64,000 nucleotides of DNA from CAIKMD01 sp963803265 (lineage in GTDB: Bacteria > Pseudomonadota > Alphaproteobacteria > ATCC43930 > CGMCC-115725), in the NCBI GenBank assembly GCA_963803265.1, contig CAWDLZ010000004.1, positions 62,001-126,000 on the forward strand, given 5' to 3'. How positions within the stretch are numbered: the stretch's first letter is position 1; each line of letters starts with the position of its first letter. The notes under the pieces are model-generated. The model did no database searches. It was given only the letters and a program-made list of their open reading frames with translations, and was not told the DNA's origin. A program made the position numbers and the translations under genes. Shown piece after piece: positions 54,361-62,730 of this stretch.

Positions 54361-55308
54361 ATGAAGCTACTGTCCTATGAAACCAACGGCGCGGCCAAGG
54401 TCGGCGCCTATGTCGCCGAGGGCGTCATTGATCTCGGCGCGGCGTTGCGCACCACCCACCCCAACATCCAATCCGCGCACTCCGTCCTGCAGATCATCCA
54501 GTCGGGAATCGACATCGACACCTTCGCCGAGGAGAGCATCGCCGAGCTGCGCGCCACCGGCCGGCTCCAGCGCTTTGTCGTGGAGAAGCCCAAATACCTG
54601 GCGCCGGTGACGCAACCCTCGAAGATCCTCGCCCTCGCCCTGAACTTTCAGGAGCATATCGACGAGACCAATCTCAAATTCTACGAAGAGCCGATCGTGT
54701 TCGCGAAATATCCAAGCAATCTGCAAGGGCACGAGGGCGAGATCGAGCTGCCGCCTTTTCCCCAGAAGGTCGACGAGGAGCACGAGCTCGGCCTGGTGGT
54801 CGGCCGCGATTGCCGCCACATCCGCCCGTCGCAGGCGCCGGACTACGTCTTCGGCTGGACCATCTGCAACGATGTCTCGGCCCGCCAGCGCCAGCGCGAG
54901 CGCGGCCAGATGGGCCAGCCCTATGCCTATGCCAAGAACCTGGCCACTTTCGCGCCGGTGGGTCCCTGGATCGTGACCAGAAGGGAATTGCCCGACCCGC
55001 GCAATCTAAAGATGGACGTGCGAGTCAACGGCAAGGTAACGCGCAGCGGCAGTACCTCGAAGATGATCTTCGATCCGTATCAAGTCCTGGCCTATTGCTC
55101 GGACTACACGCCGATGCAGGCCGGCGATATCATTTCGCTCGGCACCTTCGCGGGCGAGAAGGAAATCCATGCCGGCGACACGGTCGAGCTCGAGATCGAG
55201 AAGATCGGCATCCTGCGCAACAAGGTCGTGGCGGCGACAGCGGCCTGGCCGAATTTCACCGCCGACAAACCGACCGGTCCGCTCGTCAAGGAAAAGGAGG
55301 GTCGCTAG
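54361..55308 (+). CDS. Fumarylacetoacetate hydrolase family protein
   Basis: 315 residues. The FAH-fold metal site is in EEHELGLVVGRDCRHI and WTICNDVSARQRQ, followed by KNLATFAPVGPWIVT and the strand SLGTFAGEKEIHAGDTVELEI. Family members include isomerases and hydratases of homoprotocatechuate and gentisate pathways and acylpyruvate hydrolases, which act late in aromatic degradation. It is divergent from the CocE pair with 130 nt of shared upstream DNA. Confidence 0.9.
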   Translation: MKLLSYETNGAAKVGAYVAEGVIDLGAALRTTHPNIQSAHSVLQIIQSGIDIDTFAEESIAELRATGRLQRFVVEKPKYLAPVTQPSKILALALNFQEHIDETNLKFYEEPIVFAKYPSNLQGHEGEIELPPFPQKVDEEHELGLVVGRDCRHIRPSQAPDYVFGWTICNDVSARQRQRERGQMGQPYAYAKNLATFAPVGPWIVTRRELPDPRNLKMDVRVNGKVTRSGSTSKMIFDPYQVLAYCSDYTPMQAGDIISLGTFAGEKEIHAGDTVELEIEKIGILRNKVVAATAAWPNFTADKPTGPLVKEKEGR

Positions 55309-55353
55309 CGCATTTTCCGGCGAAGTGGATACCGGTTCACGGGCGAAAATGCG
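55309..55353. repeat. Palindromic repeat CGCATTTTC...GAAAATGCG
   Basis: A 9-bp perfect inverted repeat at 55309-55317 and 55345-55353 encloses CCGGCGAAGTGGATACCGG, itself with CCGG arms. This exact plan (TTTTCCGGCGAAGTGGATACCGGTTC) recurs in many Rhizobiales and related genomes from memory. It begins immediately after the FAH stop and may also end its transcript. Confidence 0.6.
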
Positions 55354-55455
55354 ACCCAATCAATAATCCAGAGCAGCGGCCCGATTCAAATCGAACGGAC
55401 CGCTTCTCTAGCTCAGCCGCGCCGGTGCCGAGCGGCTGGCAGAAGGCGAAGCCCG

Positions 55456-56469
55456 TCAGCGCGGCGGTATGGCCACCGCATAGCGCCGGTCGATGACCAC
55501 GTTGCCATCGATCGAGTCCTTCAACATGTTCTGCGATTTGTACCAGGCGATCTGGTGCAGGATATCCTTGAAATCGAGCCGCGCCTCGCGGTCGATATAG
55601 GGCACGGCATGCCTCACCTGATCCGGGGTCTGGCCGACATATTTGGCGATGATCGCCAGAATCTCGGGTGCGGTCGCCATGTCCCGCCGCTTTTCGTCCG
55701 GGCCGGTGAAGGCATCGTGATAATCCTCCGAACCTTTAACGAAGGCGCGGAGGAAGCGCTGGATCATATCGCTCCGGTCGTTGGCCAGCTTGGTCGAGGT
55801 GAAGGTCGCGCCTAATTGCCAGGGTGAGATGTCGCCGACGAATCCCAGGAGCTTCACTCGTCCGGCATCGAGCGCGGGGGTGAAGATGGACGACGGCATC
55901 ATCGCCGCGTCAACTTGGCCGCCGATGACGGCCGAGAGCTAGTTGGGATTGGATTGCAGGGCGACGACGCGCACGGTCTTCATGTCGATGCTGAAATGCT
56001 CGGCCATCAGCGCCCAGGCATAGTGCGGCGCGGCGCCGATCTGGGTAGTGGAGACGGTACGCCCGCCCATATCCGCGAAGGAGTGGAATCCCTTGTCATA
56101 GGCCGCATTGGAGGCGACGGCGCCGTTGGCCTGAAAGCCCGGGGCGTCGCGGATATAACCGGATATGATCCGCAACTGGCCTTGGCCGGCGAGGGCATAG
56201 AAGGCGGCAGTCGGCGGCGTCACCCCGATATCGATGTCGCCGGAGACGTTGGCTACCGCGATCGGTTGCGAAGCGTCGAAATAGATGAGGTCGGCGCTCA
56301 GGCCTTGCGCCGCGAAATAGCCCCGCTCTTGCGCGATATAGAGCGGGCCGGCGCCGGCGACCTTGAGGGTACCGATCTTGATCGTCTCTGCCATGGCCTG
56401 CGTGGCCACGCTCGCACCGAGGGCGCAGGCCAGCGCGCCAGCCGTCACGATCCAAGCTTTCCGGCGCAT
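55456..56469 (-). pseudogene. ABC substrate-binding protein, NMT1 type, interrupted by an in-frame amber codon
   Basis: 338-codon frame with signal peptide (MRRKAWIVTAGALACALGASV..AMA) and NMT1-like fold (IKIGTLKVAGAGPLYIAQER, DIDIGVTPPTAAFYALAG). A TAG at 55939-55941 interrupts the sequence between VVALQSNPN and LSAVIGGQVDAAMM. Upstream and downstream halves are in the same frame and both look conserved, so one substitution suffices; this is unlike the single-base insertions elsewhere. It may be a true nonsense mutation or a base-call error. It sits among the catabolic genes with no permease partner. Confidence 0.75.
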
Positions 56470-56504
56470 CGTTTAGTCAACTCCCATTTGCGATCGGCGC
56501 GGCG

Positions 56505-57707
56505 TCAAGCCATCAAATTGTCTTCGATCGGCTGGCCCAAGAGATGCGCGCCCCATTCGCGGGCATGCACGTCGTGCTGGTTGGTGACGTGCTGGCGCCC
56601 GGCATTGATGTCCGCGAGGATGCGCCCGAAGCGATGGTCATTGTAAAGACCCGAGGCGCCGGCCATTTGAAAGAGCCGCGCGGCCAGGACGCGGCACCGC
56701 TCGGTCGCCGTGGCCATCTGGAAGCGGTATTTGTGCCGCTCTTCCCGCGGGGGAATCTCGCCGCGCTCGGCATAGGCGGCTAGGTTGCGCACATTGCGAT
56801 GGATCATGGTCTTGAGCTCGTCGATGGCGTTGTCGGCCTCGCCCACGACCAGCTTGGTGTCGGGATCCTCGACGATCTTGCGGCCGCCGAGCCGGATACG
56901 CGACACGGCGTAGACGCGGAAGGCATCGAGCATGCCCTGCAACGCCCCGATCGAGCCATAGGCGACGCCGCCGCCGAAGACCTGGCCGAAAGGCAGCCGA
57001 TAAAGCGGGGCGGTGTTGACCGCCTGGCCCGGCCCATAGCAGCGGATGTTGTCGGTCATCCGCCAGATGCGATGCTCGGGCACGAAGGCGTCGCGAATAA
57101 CGATATCGTTGCTGCCGGTTCCCTTAAGACCCATCGTGTTCCAAGTATCGAGGATTTCGTAATCGCGCTTGGGCACGAGATACATGCGCCATTCCGGCGG
57201 CGCATTCGGCGCATCGGGCGTCGCGAAGGCGCCGAGCAACGCCCAATCGCAATAGAGGCAGCCGCTCGCGAAAGGCCAGCGCCCGCCGATGCGCACGCCG
57301 CCGGCCGCGGGCGCGAGCTTGCCGGCCGGTGCGAGCGAGAGCGAGACCAGCGTGCTCGAATCCTCGGCCCACACATCGCGCGCCGCGCGGTCGTCCATCA
57401 GCCCCATCACCCATTGCGTGACGCCAACCACGCCGTAAATCCACGCCGTGGACATGTCGCCTTCGGCGAGCGCCATGAGCGCATCGTAATACGTGCCCAG
57501 ATCGGCTTCGTGCCCGCCCCAGCGCTTGGGCTGAAGCGCGCGGAACAGCCCTGCCGCCTTCATCTCGGCGATCGTCGCGTCGGGCACGCGGCGGTCGCGG
57601 TCGCCCTCGGGACCGCGCTCGATCAGCCGAGGAATGAGCGCGCGCGCGCGGCGGATCAATTCCGCCGGGTCGGGCGCGGGGCCTCCGCTGTCGCGTGCCG
57701 GGCTCAT
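56505..57707 (-). CDS. Flavin-dependent monooxygenase, HsaA/acyl-CoA-dehydrogenase-like
   Basis: 400 residues with the acyl-CoA dehydrogenase fold: helical N-terminus (PDATIAEMKAAGLFRALQPKRWGGHE), MALAEGDMSTAWIYGVVG, mid-domain GGRWPFASGCLYCDWALLGA and GLKGTGSNDIVIRDAFVPEH, C-terminal helices to LLGQPIEDNLMA. The ending and lack of a catalytic base typical of dehydrogenases suit the group D reduced-flavin hydroxylases (HsaA, p-hydroxyphenylacetate hydroxylase C2). These need a separate flavin reductase, which is not seen nearby. Confidence 0.82.
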   Translation of the reverse strand: MSPARDSGGPAPDPAELIRRARALIPRLIERGPEGDRDRRVPDATIAEMKAAGLFRALQPKRWGGHEADLGTYYDALMALAEGDMSTAWIYGVVGVTQWVMGLMDDRAARDVWAEDSSTLVSLSLAPAGKLAPAAGGVRIGGRWPFASGCLYCDWALLGAFATPDAPNAPPEWRMYLVPKRDYEILDTWNTMGLKGTGSNDIVIRDAFVPEHRIWRMTDNIRCYGPGQAVNTAPLYRLPFGQVFGGGVAYGSIGALQGMLDAFRVYAVSRIRLGGRKIVEDPDTKLVVGEADNAIDELKTMIHRNVRNLAAYAERGEIPPREERHKYRFQMATATERCRVLAARLFQMAGASGLYNDHRFGRILADINAGRQHVTNQHDVHAREWGAHLLGQPIEDNLMA

Positions 57708-57755
57708 GGGTTCAACTCGCTAAGAGGCTCGTGCCGCCGGCTGCGCGGCCGCGGC

Positions 57756-58169
57756 TCAAGCGGGCTCCTTGACCTTCTCGCGTTCTGGCACCGGCGCCGG
57801 GATGGTGACCTCGAAGCCGTGCTCGGACAAATCGAAGCCGTTGCCGGCGGGATCGCAGCCGCGGAACTCGGCATAGGGACGGCCCGCCGGACGCTGCTTC
57901 GGGTCCTCGACACCGGCCTCCACCAGCCGCCGCTTGATCTCATCCATGTCGTCGATCTTGAAGCCGAAATGATTGATGCCGACGGCGGAATCCCCTTCGA
58001 GCTTATGCGGCAGAAGGGCGAGCGTGATGTAGCCGTCGCTGACCATATAATACGTGCCCTGCGCGTTCTGACCGATGACCTCCATGTCGAAGACCTTGGT
58101 GTAGAACTCCATCAGTTCCTTGGGATTGCGCGTAACCAATGCGATATGGCAAATCTTCGGCCGATCCAT
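57756..58169 (-). CDS. VOC-superfamily protein
   Basis: 137 residues, one VOC module pair: ICHIALVTRNPKELMEFY, GINHFGFKIDDMDEIKRRL, and FRGCDPAGNGFDLSEHGFEV. Possible metal ligands are H8, the His of INHFG and the Glu of LSEHGF. It is 48 nt upstream of the flavin monooxygenase gene and co-directional. It is too short for a classical two-domain extradiol dioxygenase, but could be a single-domain ring-cleavage, lactone-forming or detoxifying enzyme. Confidence 0.8.
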   Translation of the reverse strand: MDRPKICHIALVTRNPKELMEFYTKVFDMEVIGQNAQGTYYMVSDGYITLALLPHKLEGDSAVGINHFGFKIDDMDEIKRRLVEAGVEDPKQRPAGRPYAEFRGCDPAGNGFDLSEHGFEVTIPAPVPEREKVKEPA

Positions 58170-58272
58170 GACGCTGCTCGCTGTCGCTGGGGTTGCCCGT
58201 CAAGGCTCCGTCGCCGAAGCCTCCTCCGGCGCCAAACTTATGCTCGCCGCCCGGCGAGGGCAAGGCCGATGA

Positions 58273-59197
58273 TTACTGCGTGCCCGGCAAGATCAGCGCC
58301 GCCGCGTCGAGCGGCTTCTGAATGAGCTTGAGTTGCAGGCACAGATCGATCCAGAACTGCAAATCTGCGGGCTTGACGTCGAGCGAGAACGACGGCCAGC
58401 TCGGATCGTTATGGCCCAAATATTTCAGCTCGATCGCCTGGGCTTCTTTCGGGTTGTCGCGAATAAAGGCGAGCGCCTCGGCGAGCGACGCACGAAACCC
58501 ATTGACGGCCTCGGGATGGGCCGTCGCCCACTCGCGTGTCGTCGACCAGAACGAAGCCGCGAAATCCGGATTGACCGCCGATTGAATATCGACGGAGCGA
58601 ACCGCCGCCCCCGACGCGAGGATGCGCGACAACATCGGCTCGACCGGAAAGGCGGCGTCGATCTGTCCGCTTTTCAGCAGGTCGCCCATCAGCTGAAACG
58701 AGAACCTCGACCGAGGTCACCTGGTCGAGCCGCACGCCGTTATCGAGCAGCCACTTCTTGAATACCATGTCGAGCGAGGAATTGATGCCTGGGACGCCGA
58801 CCCTCTTGCCGATGAGGTCCGATGCCTTGGTCACGGTAAAGCCCTGCCGCGTGATGAGCGAGGAGTGAGGATTGATTTTCTGGATGCGCGAAATTCCGGC
58901 GATGACCACGAGATCGAGGCCGCCAGCCTTGGCCAGGACGAGGACCGGACCGGTGTTGAACGCGATCTGAACCGCCCCGGAGACGAGGGCCTGGGGAGTC
59001 ATCCCGCCATTGGTAAAGACGGTCATGGTCGCGTCGAGACCGTGTTTGGCGAAAATCCCTCGATCCTTTGCGAGAAGGGCGGCCAGGAAGTCGGAGGCGA
59101 TGCCGTAGCCGACTGTGATCTTCGTCATCGGCTCGGCCCGAGCCCCCACCGACGCAAAAAGCAGCACCAAAAGTGCGATCGCCCATCGCTTCACCAT
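58273..59197 (-). CDS. ABC substrate-binding protein, NMT1 type (one frameshift)
   Basis: Signal peptide MVKRWAIALLVLLFASVGARA, then ITVGYGIASDFLAALLAKD, GMTPQALVSGAVQIAFNTG, GVPGINSSLDMVFKKWLLDNG, and after a lesion FQLMGDLLKSGQIDAAFPVEP. One surplus base near 58705-58709 (GAGGTTCTCGTTTCAG) separates the halves. Corrected length about 307 residues. It follows the oxygenase beta gene in the same direction, so it probably captures a substrate for that pathway; permease and ATPase are not in the window. Confidence 0.82.
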
Positions 59198-59238
59198 GGA
59201 ATCCTCCCTCACGAGGTCGAAATACACCCGGATTTGAA

Positions 59239-59739
59239 TTAAATCGTATAGAAATCGAGCATCGTCGGAATGTAATCGTTGAGCAGTACCGCCTTTTTCC
59301 GCCCGATCCGCCAGATTCCTCCGGTTCGGCGAAGGCGGTACTGACAGCGCGCGAAGACGAGATGAGGCTCGCGCCGCTTCACGTTGTAGACATGGGTGGT
59401 CGCGATCGCGCGGACGACAATCTCGTCGAGGCTCGCGCCGGGCCCGGCAATGATGTTGGTGACGGCATGGGCGGTGCGCGGCAGCGGTGTCGAGGCGATC
59501 GACTTGCCCGAACGCACGCGCGCCACGCGTTCTTCGAGTTCGCGGCGGGTCGAGATGTAGAGCATCGATACCTCGCTCGTCGGATCGGCCGTCGGCTCGT
59601 CCTCGCTCTTCCAGGCCGGCACCCAAAGTTCGGGCTGCTCGTCGTAAAGGGCGAGCCATTCGTCCCACCGCCTTTCATCGAGATAGAGCGCCTCGCGGTA
59701 GAGAATGTCCGCCGCGATCGGCTGCTGTTCCTCGCTCAT
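59239..59739 (-). CDS. Aromatic-ring-hydroxylating dioxygenase beta subunit
   Basis: Small subunit of a Rieske oxygenase, 166 residues, NTF2-like fold: AADILYREALYLDERRWDEWLALY, ELWVPAWKSEDEPTADPTSEVSM, STRRELEERVARVRSG, SRTAHAVTN-like PRTAHAVTNIIAG, and the end IGRKKAVLLNDYIPTMLDFY. The ATG at 59739 overlaps the alpha-subunit TGA (ATGA), which fixes the start. Upstream, the alpha gene is split by an insertion sequence, so expression may now depend on read-through from the IS. Confidence 0.9.
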   Translation of the reverse strand: MSEEQQPIAADILYREALYLDERRWDEWLALYDEQPELWVPAWKSEDEPTADPTSEVSMLYISTRRELEERVARVRSGKSIASTPLPRTAHAVTNIIAGPGASLDEIVVRAIATTHVYNVKRREPHLVFARCQYRLRRTGGIWRIGRKKAVLLNDYIPTMLDFYTI

Positions 59740-59848
59740 TCGGCGGCCCCGGCCAGATTTTGCGGTTGCAGCGCCGCCGCGAGCCGGCGCCGCCATTCGC
59801 GCAACGGCCCGTGAAAGATCGTCTCATCGCAAATCCCAAGCGTGCTAG
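59736..59848 (-). pseudogene. 3' fragment of the Rieske oxygenase alpha gene, cut off by the IS
   Basis: Read on the minus strand this continues the alpha C-terminus: (S)TLGICDETIFHGPLREWRRRL then AAALQPQNLAGAAE and TGA, overlapping the beta ATG. It includes the left CTAG copy of the target duplication (59845-59848). Joined to the 61470-62714 part after removing the element and one CTAG, codons line up exactly as ATC GCT AGC ACG. Confidence 0.9.
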
Positions 59849-59865
59849 CCTGACGTATTCATGAG
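59849..59865 (+). repeat. Left terminal inverted repeat of the IS (with CTAG at 59845-59848)
   Basis: CCTGACGTATTCATGAG, paired with the right end at 61453-61469. The adjacent outer CTAG is the left target-site duplication. Confidence 0.88.
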
Positions 59866-60009
59866 CGTGGCGCGATTGCGGGAGCGCTGTCGATTTTATG
59901 ATTGTGGTCGCGCCGGTGGGTGGCGTCGCTTTCGACGCTGATGGGGTTCTGATTGTGTGGTGGTTGGAGGTTGCGGGATGGGCTCGGTAGGGCGACAGCG
60001 CCCCAGGGT

Positions 60010-61349
60010 TCATGGACCCGCGGCGGCAAAGCGTCCGGCGAACAAACGGAAGATAGCGGCGTCAGGACAAGCCGTCGGCAACCAGACGCGGATGCGGCTG
60101 GCGTGCTCGACCACGCGGGCAGCAATCTTGATCAACCGCAATCGCAGCGTCATGAACTCCGCCGTTCTCCAAGCGGAATGCTTGGGCGCGGCGGCGCGCA
60201 TTGTGTGCAGCAGCCAATAAGCGGCGGTATGGAGAATGAGCCGGAACTGATTGGCGCGTGGGCTGCGGCAAGAGGTCCGGTCCGAGGCGAGCTGGGTCTT
60301 GTGCAGCTTGATGAAGTTCTCGGCTTGGCCGCGCGCGCAGTAGACCGTCTCGTAGAGATGCCCGGGCGAGCCTTCGAGCGTTGTGACGATATAGCGCGCA
60401 TCGAAGCCCTGGGTAGTGGCTTCGAGACGGGCCACGACGCGACGCGGCTGGGTCCAGCTTTTGGCGGCGTAGCGGAACTCGGTCCAAGTTCGGAGTTTCT
60501 CTTCGCCGGTCTCGGCGCGGCGCACGCAGAGATCGTCGGCGACGACGCGACTTTGAGTATGCAGTACGTCGTTTCCGGCGAGCCCGAAGATGTAATCGAT
60601 GCCATTCGCTTCGCACCAAGCCATGGCCTCGGGGCGGGCATAATGGCTGTCGCCGCGCCAGCAGATGCGCGTCTTCGGCCAGATCTTCCGGATGTGGCGG
60701 GTCACGTGCCTGATGACGGTACGAACCTCGGACCCGCCCGGCGTCTTGCCTTCACGCAGGATGACGGCAACCGGCTTGCCGGAACCGCCTTCGTAGATGT
60801 GGATCGGCAGGAAGCAGCGCTCGTCGTAATAGGCATTGAAGAGCGAGAGTTGCTGGCCGCCATGGACCCGGTCGAGAGTATCATCGATGTCGAGCATGAT
60901 CGCGGCGGGTGGGCGCGCCCAACTCGCGCAGAACAGATCGACCATCGCAGCCATCATCCGTGCGATCTCGATCTTCGATGGTGCGTTCTCGAGCCGCGAC
61001 ATGGTCGGTTGCGCGCACAGCGCATTCCCGCTCTCCGGAAGCCGCCCCACCGCCATTTTGAACGCCGGGTCGGCACGCAAGCTATCGCAATCGTCGGCAT
61101 CCTCGTATCCCGCTGCGATCAGGAACATCCGCAGCCGCAGCATATCGATGAGCGCGTGATCGATGCGGGAAGCATTGCGCCGATCCGTCAGGCATCCGGC
61201 CAGCCGCGCGGCGAGCCCGAACCCCGCTCCACCTCGCGCAGCAAAAGAACGCCGCCATCCGACGACAGCAGTCCTCCGTCAAAGGCGACGCTCACTTTCT
61301 TGCGGCAAATCGCTGGCAAGCAAAACGGCAGAAGGTTATCGTCGTCCAT
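60010..61349 (-). CDS. IS1380-family DDE transposase (one frameshift)
   Basis: Transposase of about 446 residues. It begins MDDDNLLPFCLPAICRKKV, then SVAFDGGLLSSDGGVLLLRE, the family-typical N-terminus. Likely DDE residues lie in IMLDIDDTLDRVHG, CWRGDSHYARPEAM and YCARGQAENFIKLHKTQLASDRTS. A missing base in the CCC run near 61216-61218 shifts frame between ERGSG and LAARLAGCLTDRRN. IS1380 elements are not known to use programmed frameshifting, so the copy is either inactive or misread. Confidence 0.9.
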
Positions 61350-61452
61350 GGCGGGTGTGGCGCTCCGTGATCGCGGGTTGACCCTGTCTCAGCAACAAAA
61401 TCATGCGCGCCGTCAACGAATTACGCTACATCCGCCAACCGGAAATCGATCC

Positions 61453-61469
61453 CTCGTGAATAAGCCAGG
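61453..61469 (-). repeat. Right terminal inverted repeat of the IS (with CTAG at 61470-61473)
   Basis: Reads CCTGGCTTATTCACGAG on the minus strand. The adjacent outer CTAG is the right copy of the target duplication, palindromic like the target. Confidence 0.88.
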
Positions 61470-62714
61470 CTAGCGATCGAGGTTTCGGGATTTAGCCCGA
61501 GTTCCAGCGCATCCCGGTTCGGCCCCTGCTGGACCGCGGCGAGCCCGCGCATATAGCCCTGCTGCCAATCCACCCATTCGCTCTTCTGGGCCGCGTGGCA
61601 ATCCTCAAAGAGCGTCGTGTCGTCGGGTGTGGCGAGAACCGCTCGGATTGAAGAACTCCTCGTACTGGCGGATACGCAATACCCGCGCCGCGGGGCTCTC
61701 GCCCTTGGGCGCGATACAATAGGTCGTGATCTCGGTCTTGCCGGCGCTAAGCGGACGATTGACGCGAATCTGCAGCGACGCGTTCTCCAGGAGCTGGAGA
61801 TTCGGAAAGATCAGAACATTACGCGTGTAGAACATCCATTTCGCACGCGTCTCGCCGACCCGTTTTTTCACGTTCTCGAGATCGAGATAGAGCGGCCGCG
61901 CGGTGATGTTGGCGTTGGCGCCCCACAGCACGTTGTGGCCGTGCGCGAAGCAGAACGAGCCGCGATTAGCGTCCGCGTCGCGGTAGTTCGAAAGATAAGA
62001 CGGGCGATCGCCGCTCGGCGCCGCCTCCCGCTTGCCGAGGAGCTGAATGTAAGAGGCGTGCGTCGGCGCGAAATGATAGGCATCGGCGCTGTTCTCGATC
62101 TGCAGCTTCCAATTGCCGCTATAGCTGTAGGTCACGGCGCCCGGTACGATCTCGAGCCCGTCGGCGCCCTGATCGACCACCAGATCGATGAAGCGCCGCG
62201 CATCGCCGAGATGCTCATCGAGCGGCAGCACGTCGGGATTGAGGCTCGCGAACAAGAAGCCGCGATAATTGCCGATCCGCGCGACCGGGCGGAGATTGTG
62301 ATCCTCGCGCGCGAAGGCCGCCGTGTAGGCGCCCTCTGCCTGGGCCGGAATGGCGACATTGCGGCCACCGTTGTCGTAGGACCAGCCGTGATAAGGGCAG
62401 ACATGAAATTTGCGGTTGCCGGCGGCGACGTGGCAGACCAGCGAGCCGCGATGGCGGCACGCATTGAGGAAACAGCCGATTTTGCCGGCGCTATCGCGCG
62501 TCACGATGACCGGCTGGCGCCCGATGAAGGTGGTGAAAAAATCGTCCGGCTTCGCCACTTGGCATTCGAGCCCGATGAAGACCCAGTTGCCCTCGAAGAT
62601 ATGCTTCAGCTCCAATTCGCAGATGTCTTCGCGGCGAAAGACATCCGCGTGGACCCGGAACAAGCCGTCGTGCGGCCGGTCGTCGATCAACGCCTCGATT
62701 TCCGTCGGTCTCAT
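61470..62714 (-). pseudogene. Rieske ring-hydroxylating oxygenase alpha subunit, 5' part, interrupted by IS
   Basis: Catalytic subunit of an aromatic-ring dioxygenase. Rieske ligands: NACRHRGSLVCHV and HVCPYHGWSYDNGG. The mononuclear-iron site is ENSADAYHFAPTH with the conserved Asp bridge. Start MRPTEIEALIDDRP. A surplus base near 61639-61644 shifts frame after EEFFNP, after which AVLATPDDTTLFEDCHAAQK leads on to ALELGLNPETSIAS at the IS junction. Uninterrupted and corrected it would be about 450 residues, normal length. As it stands translation would run into the IS and stop 17 residues later (..LAYSRGIDFRLADVA). It lacks the final 35 or so native residues. Confidence 0.9.
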
Positions 62715-62730
62715 CGAGTGTCTCCTTCAG

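Larger units (their letters stand above)
59849..61469 (-). mobile_element. IS1380-family insertion sequence, 1621 bp
   Basis: Bounded by imperfect terminal inverted repeats CCTGACGTATTCATGAG (left) and CCTGGCTTATTCACGAG (right, minus strand), 14 of 17 matching, and by a 4-bp direct duplication CTAG on both sides. One transposase gene fills most of it. Size, single-gene plan, CCTG ends and 4-bp duplication agree with IS1380. It lies inside the oxygenase alpha gene, in the same orientation as that gene. Confidence 0.92.

Noticed and set aside
57756..58169. Calling the VOC protein an extradiol ring-cleavage dioxygenase
   Set aside because: At 137 residues it is half the length of classical type I extradiol enzymes, and the metal ligands alone cannot decide. 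Kept as a generic VOC protein.
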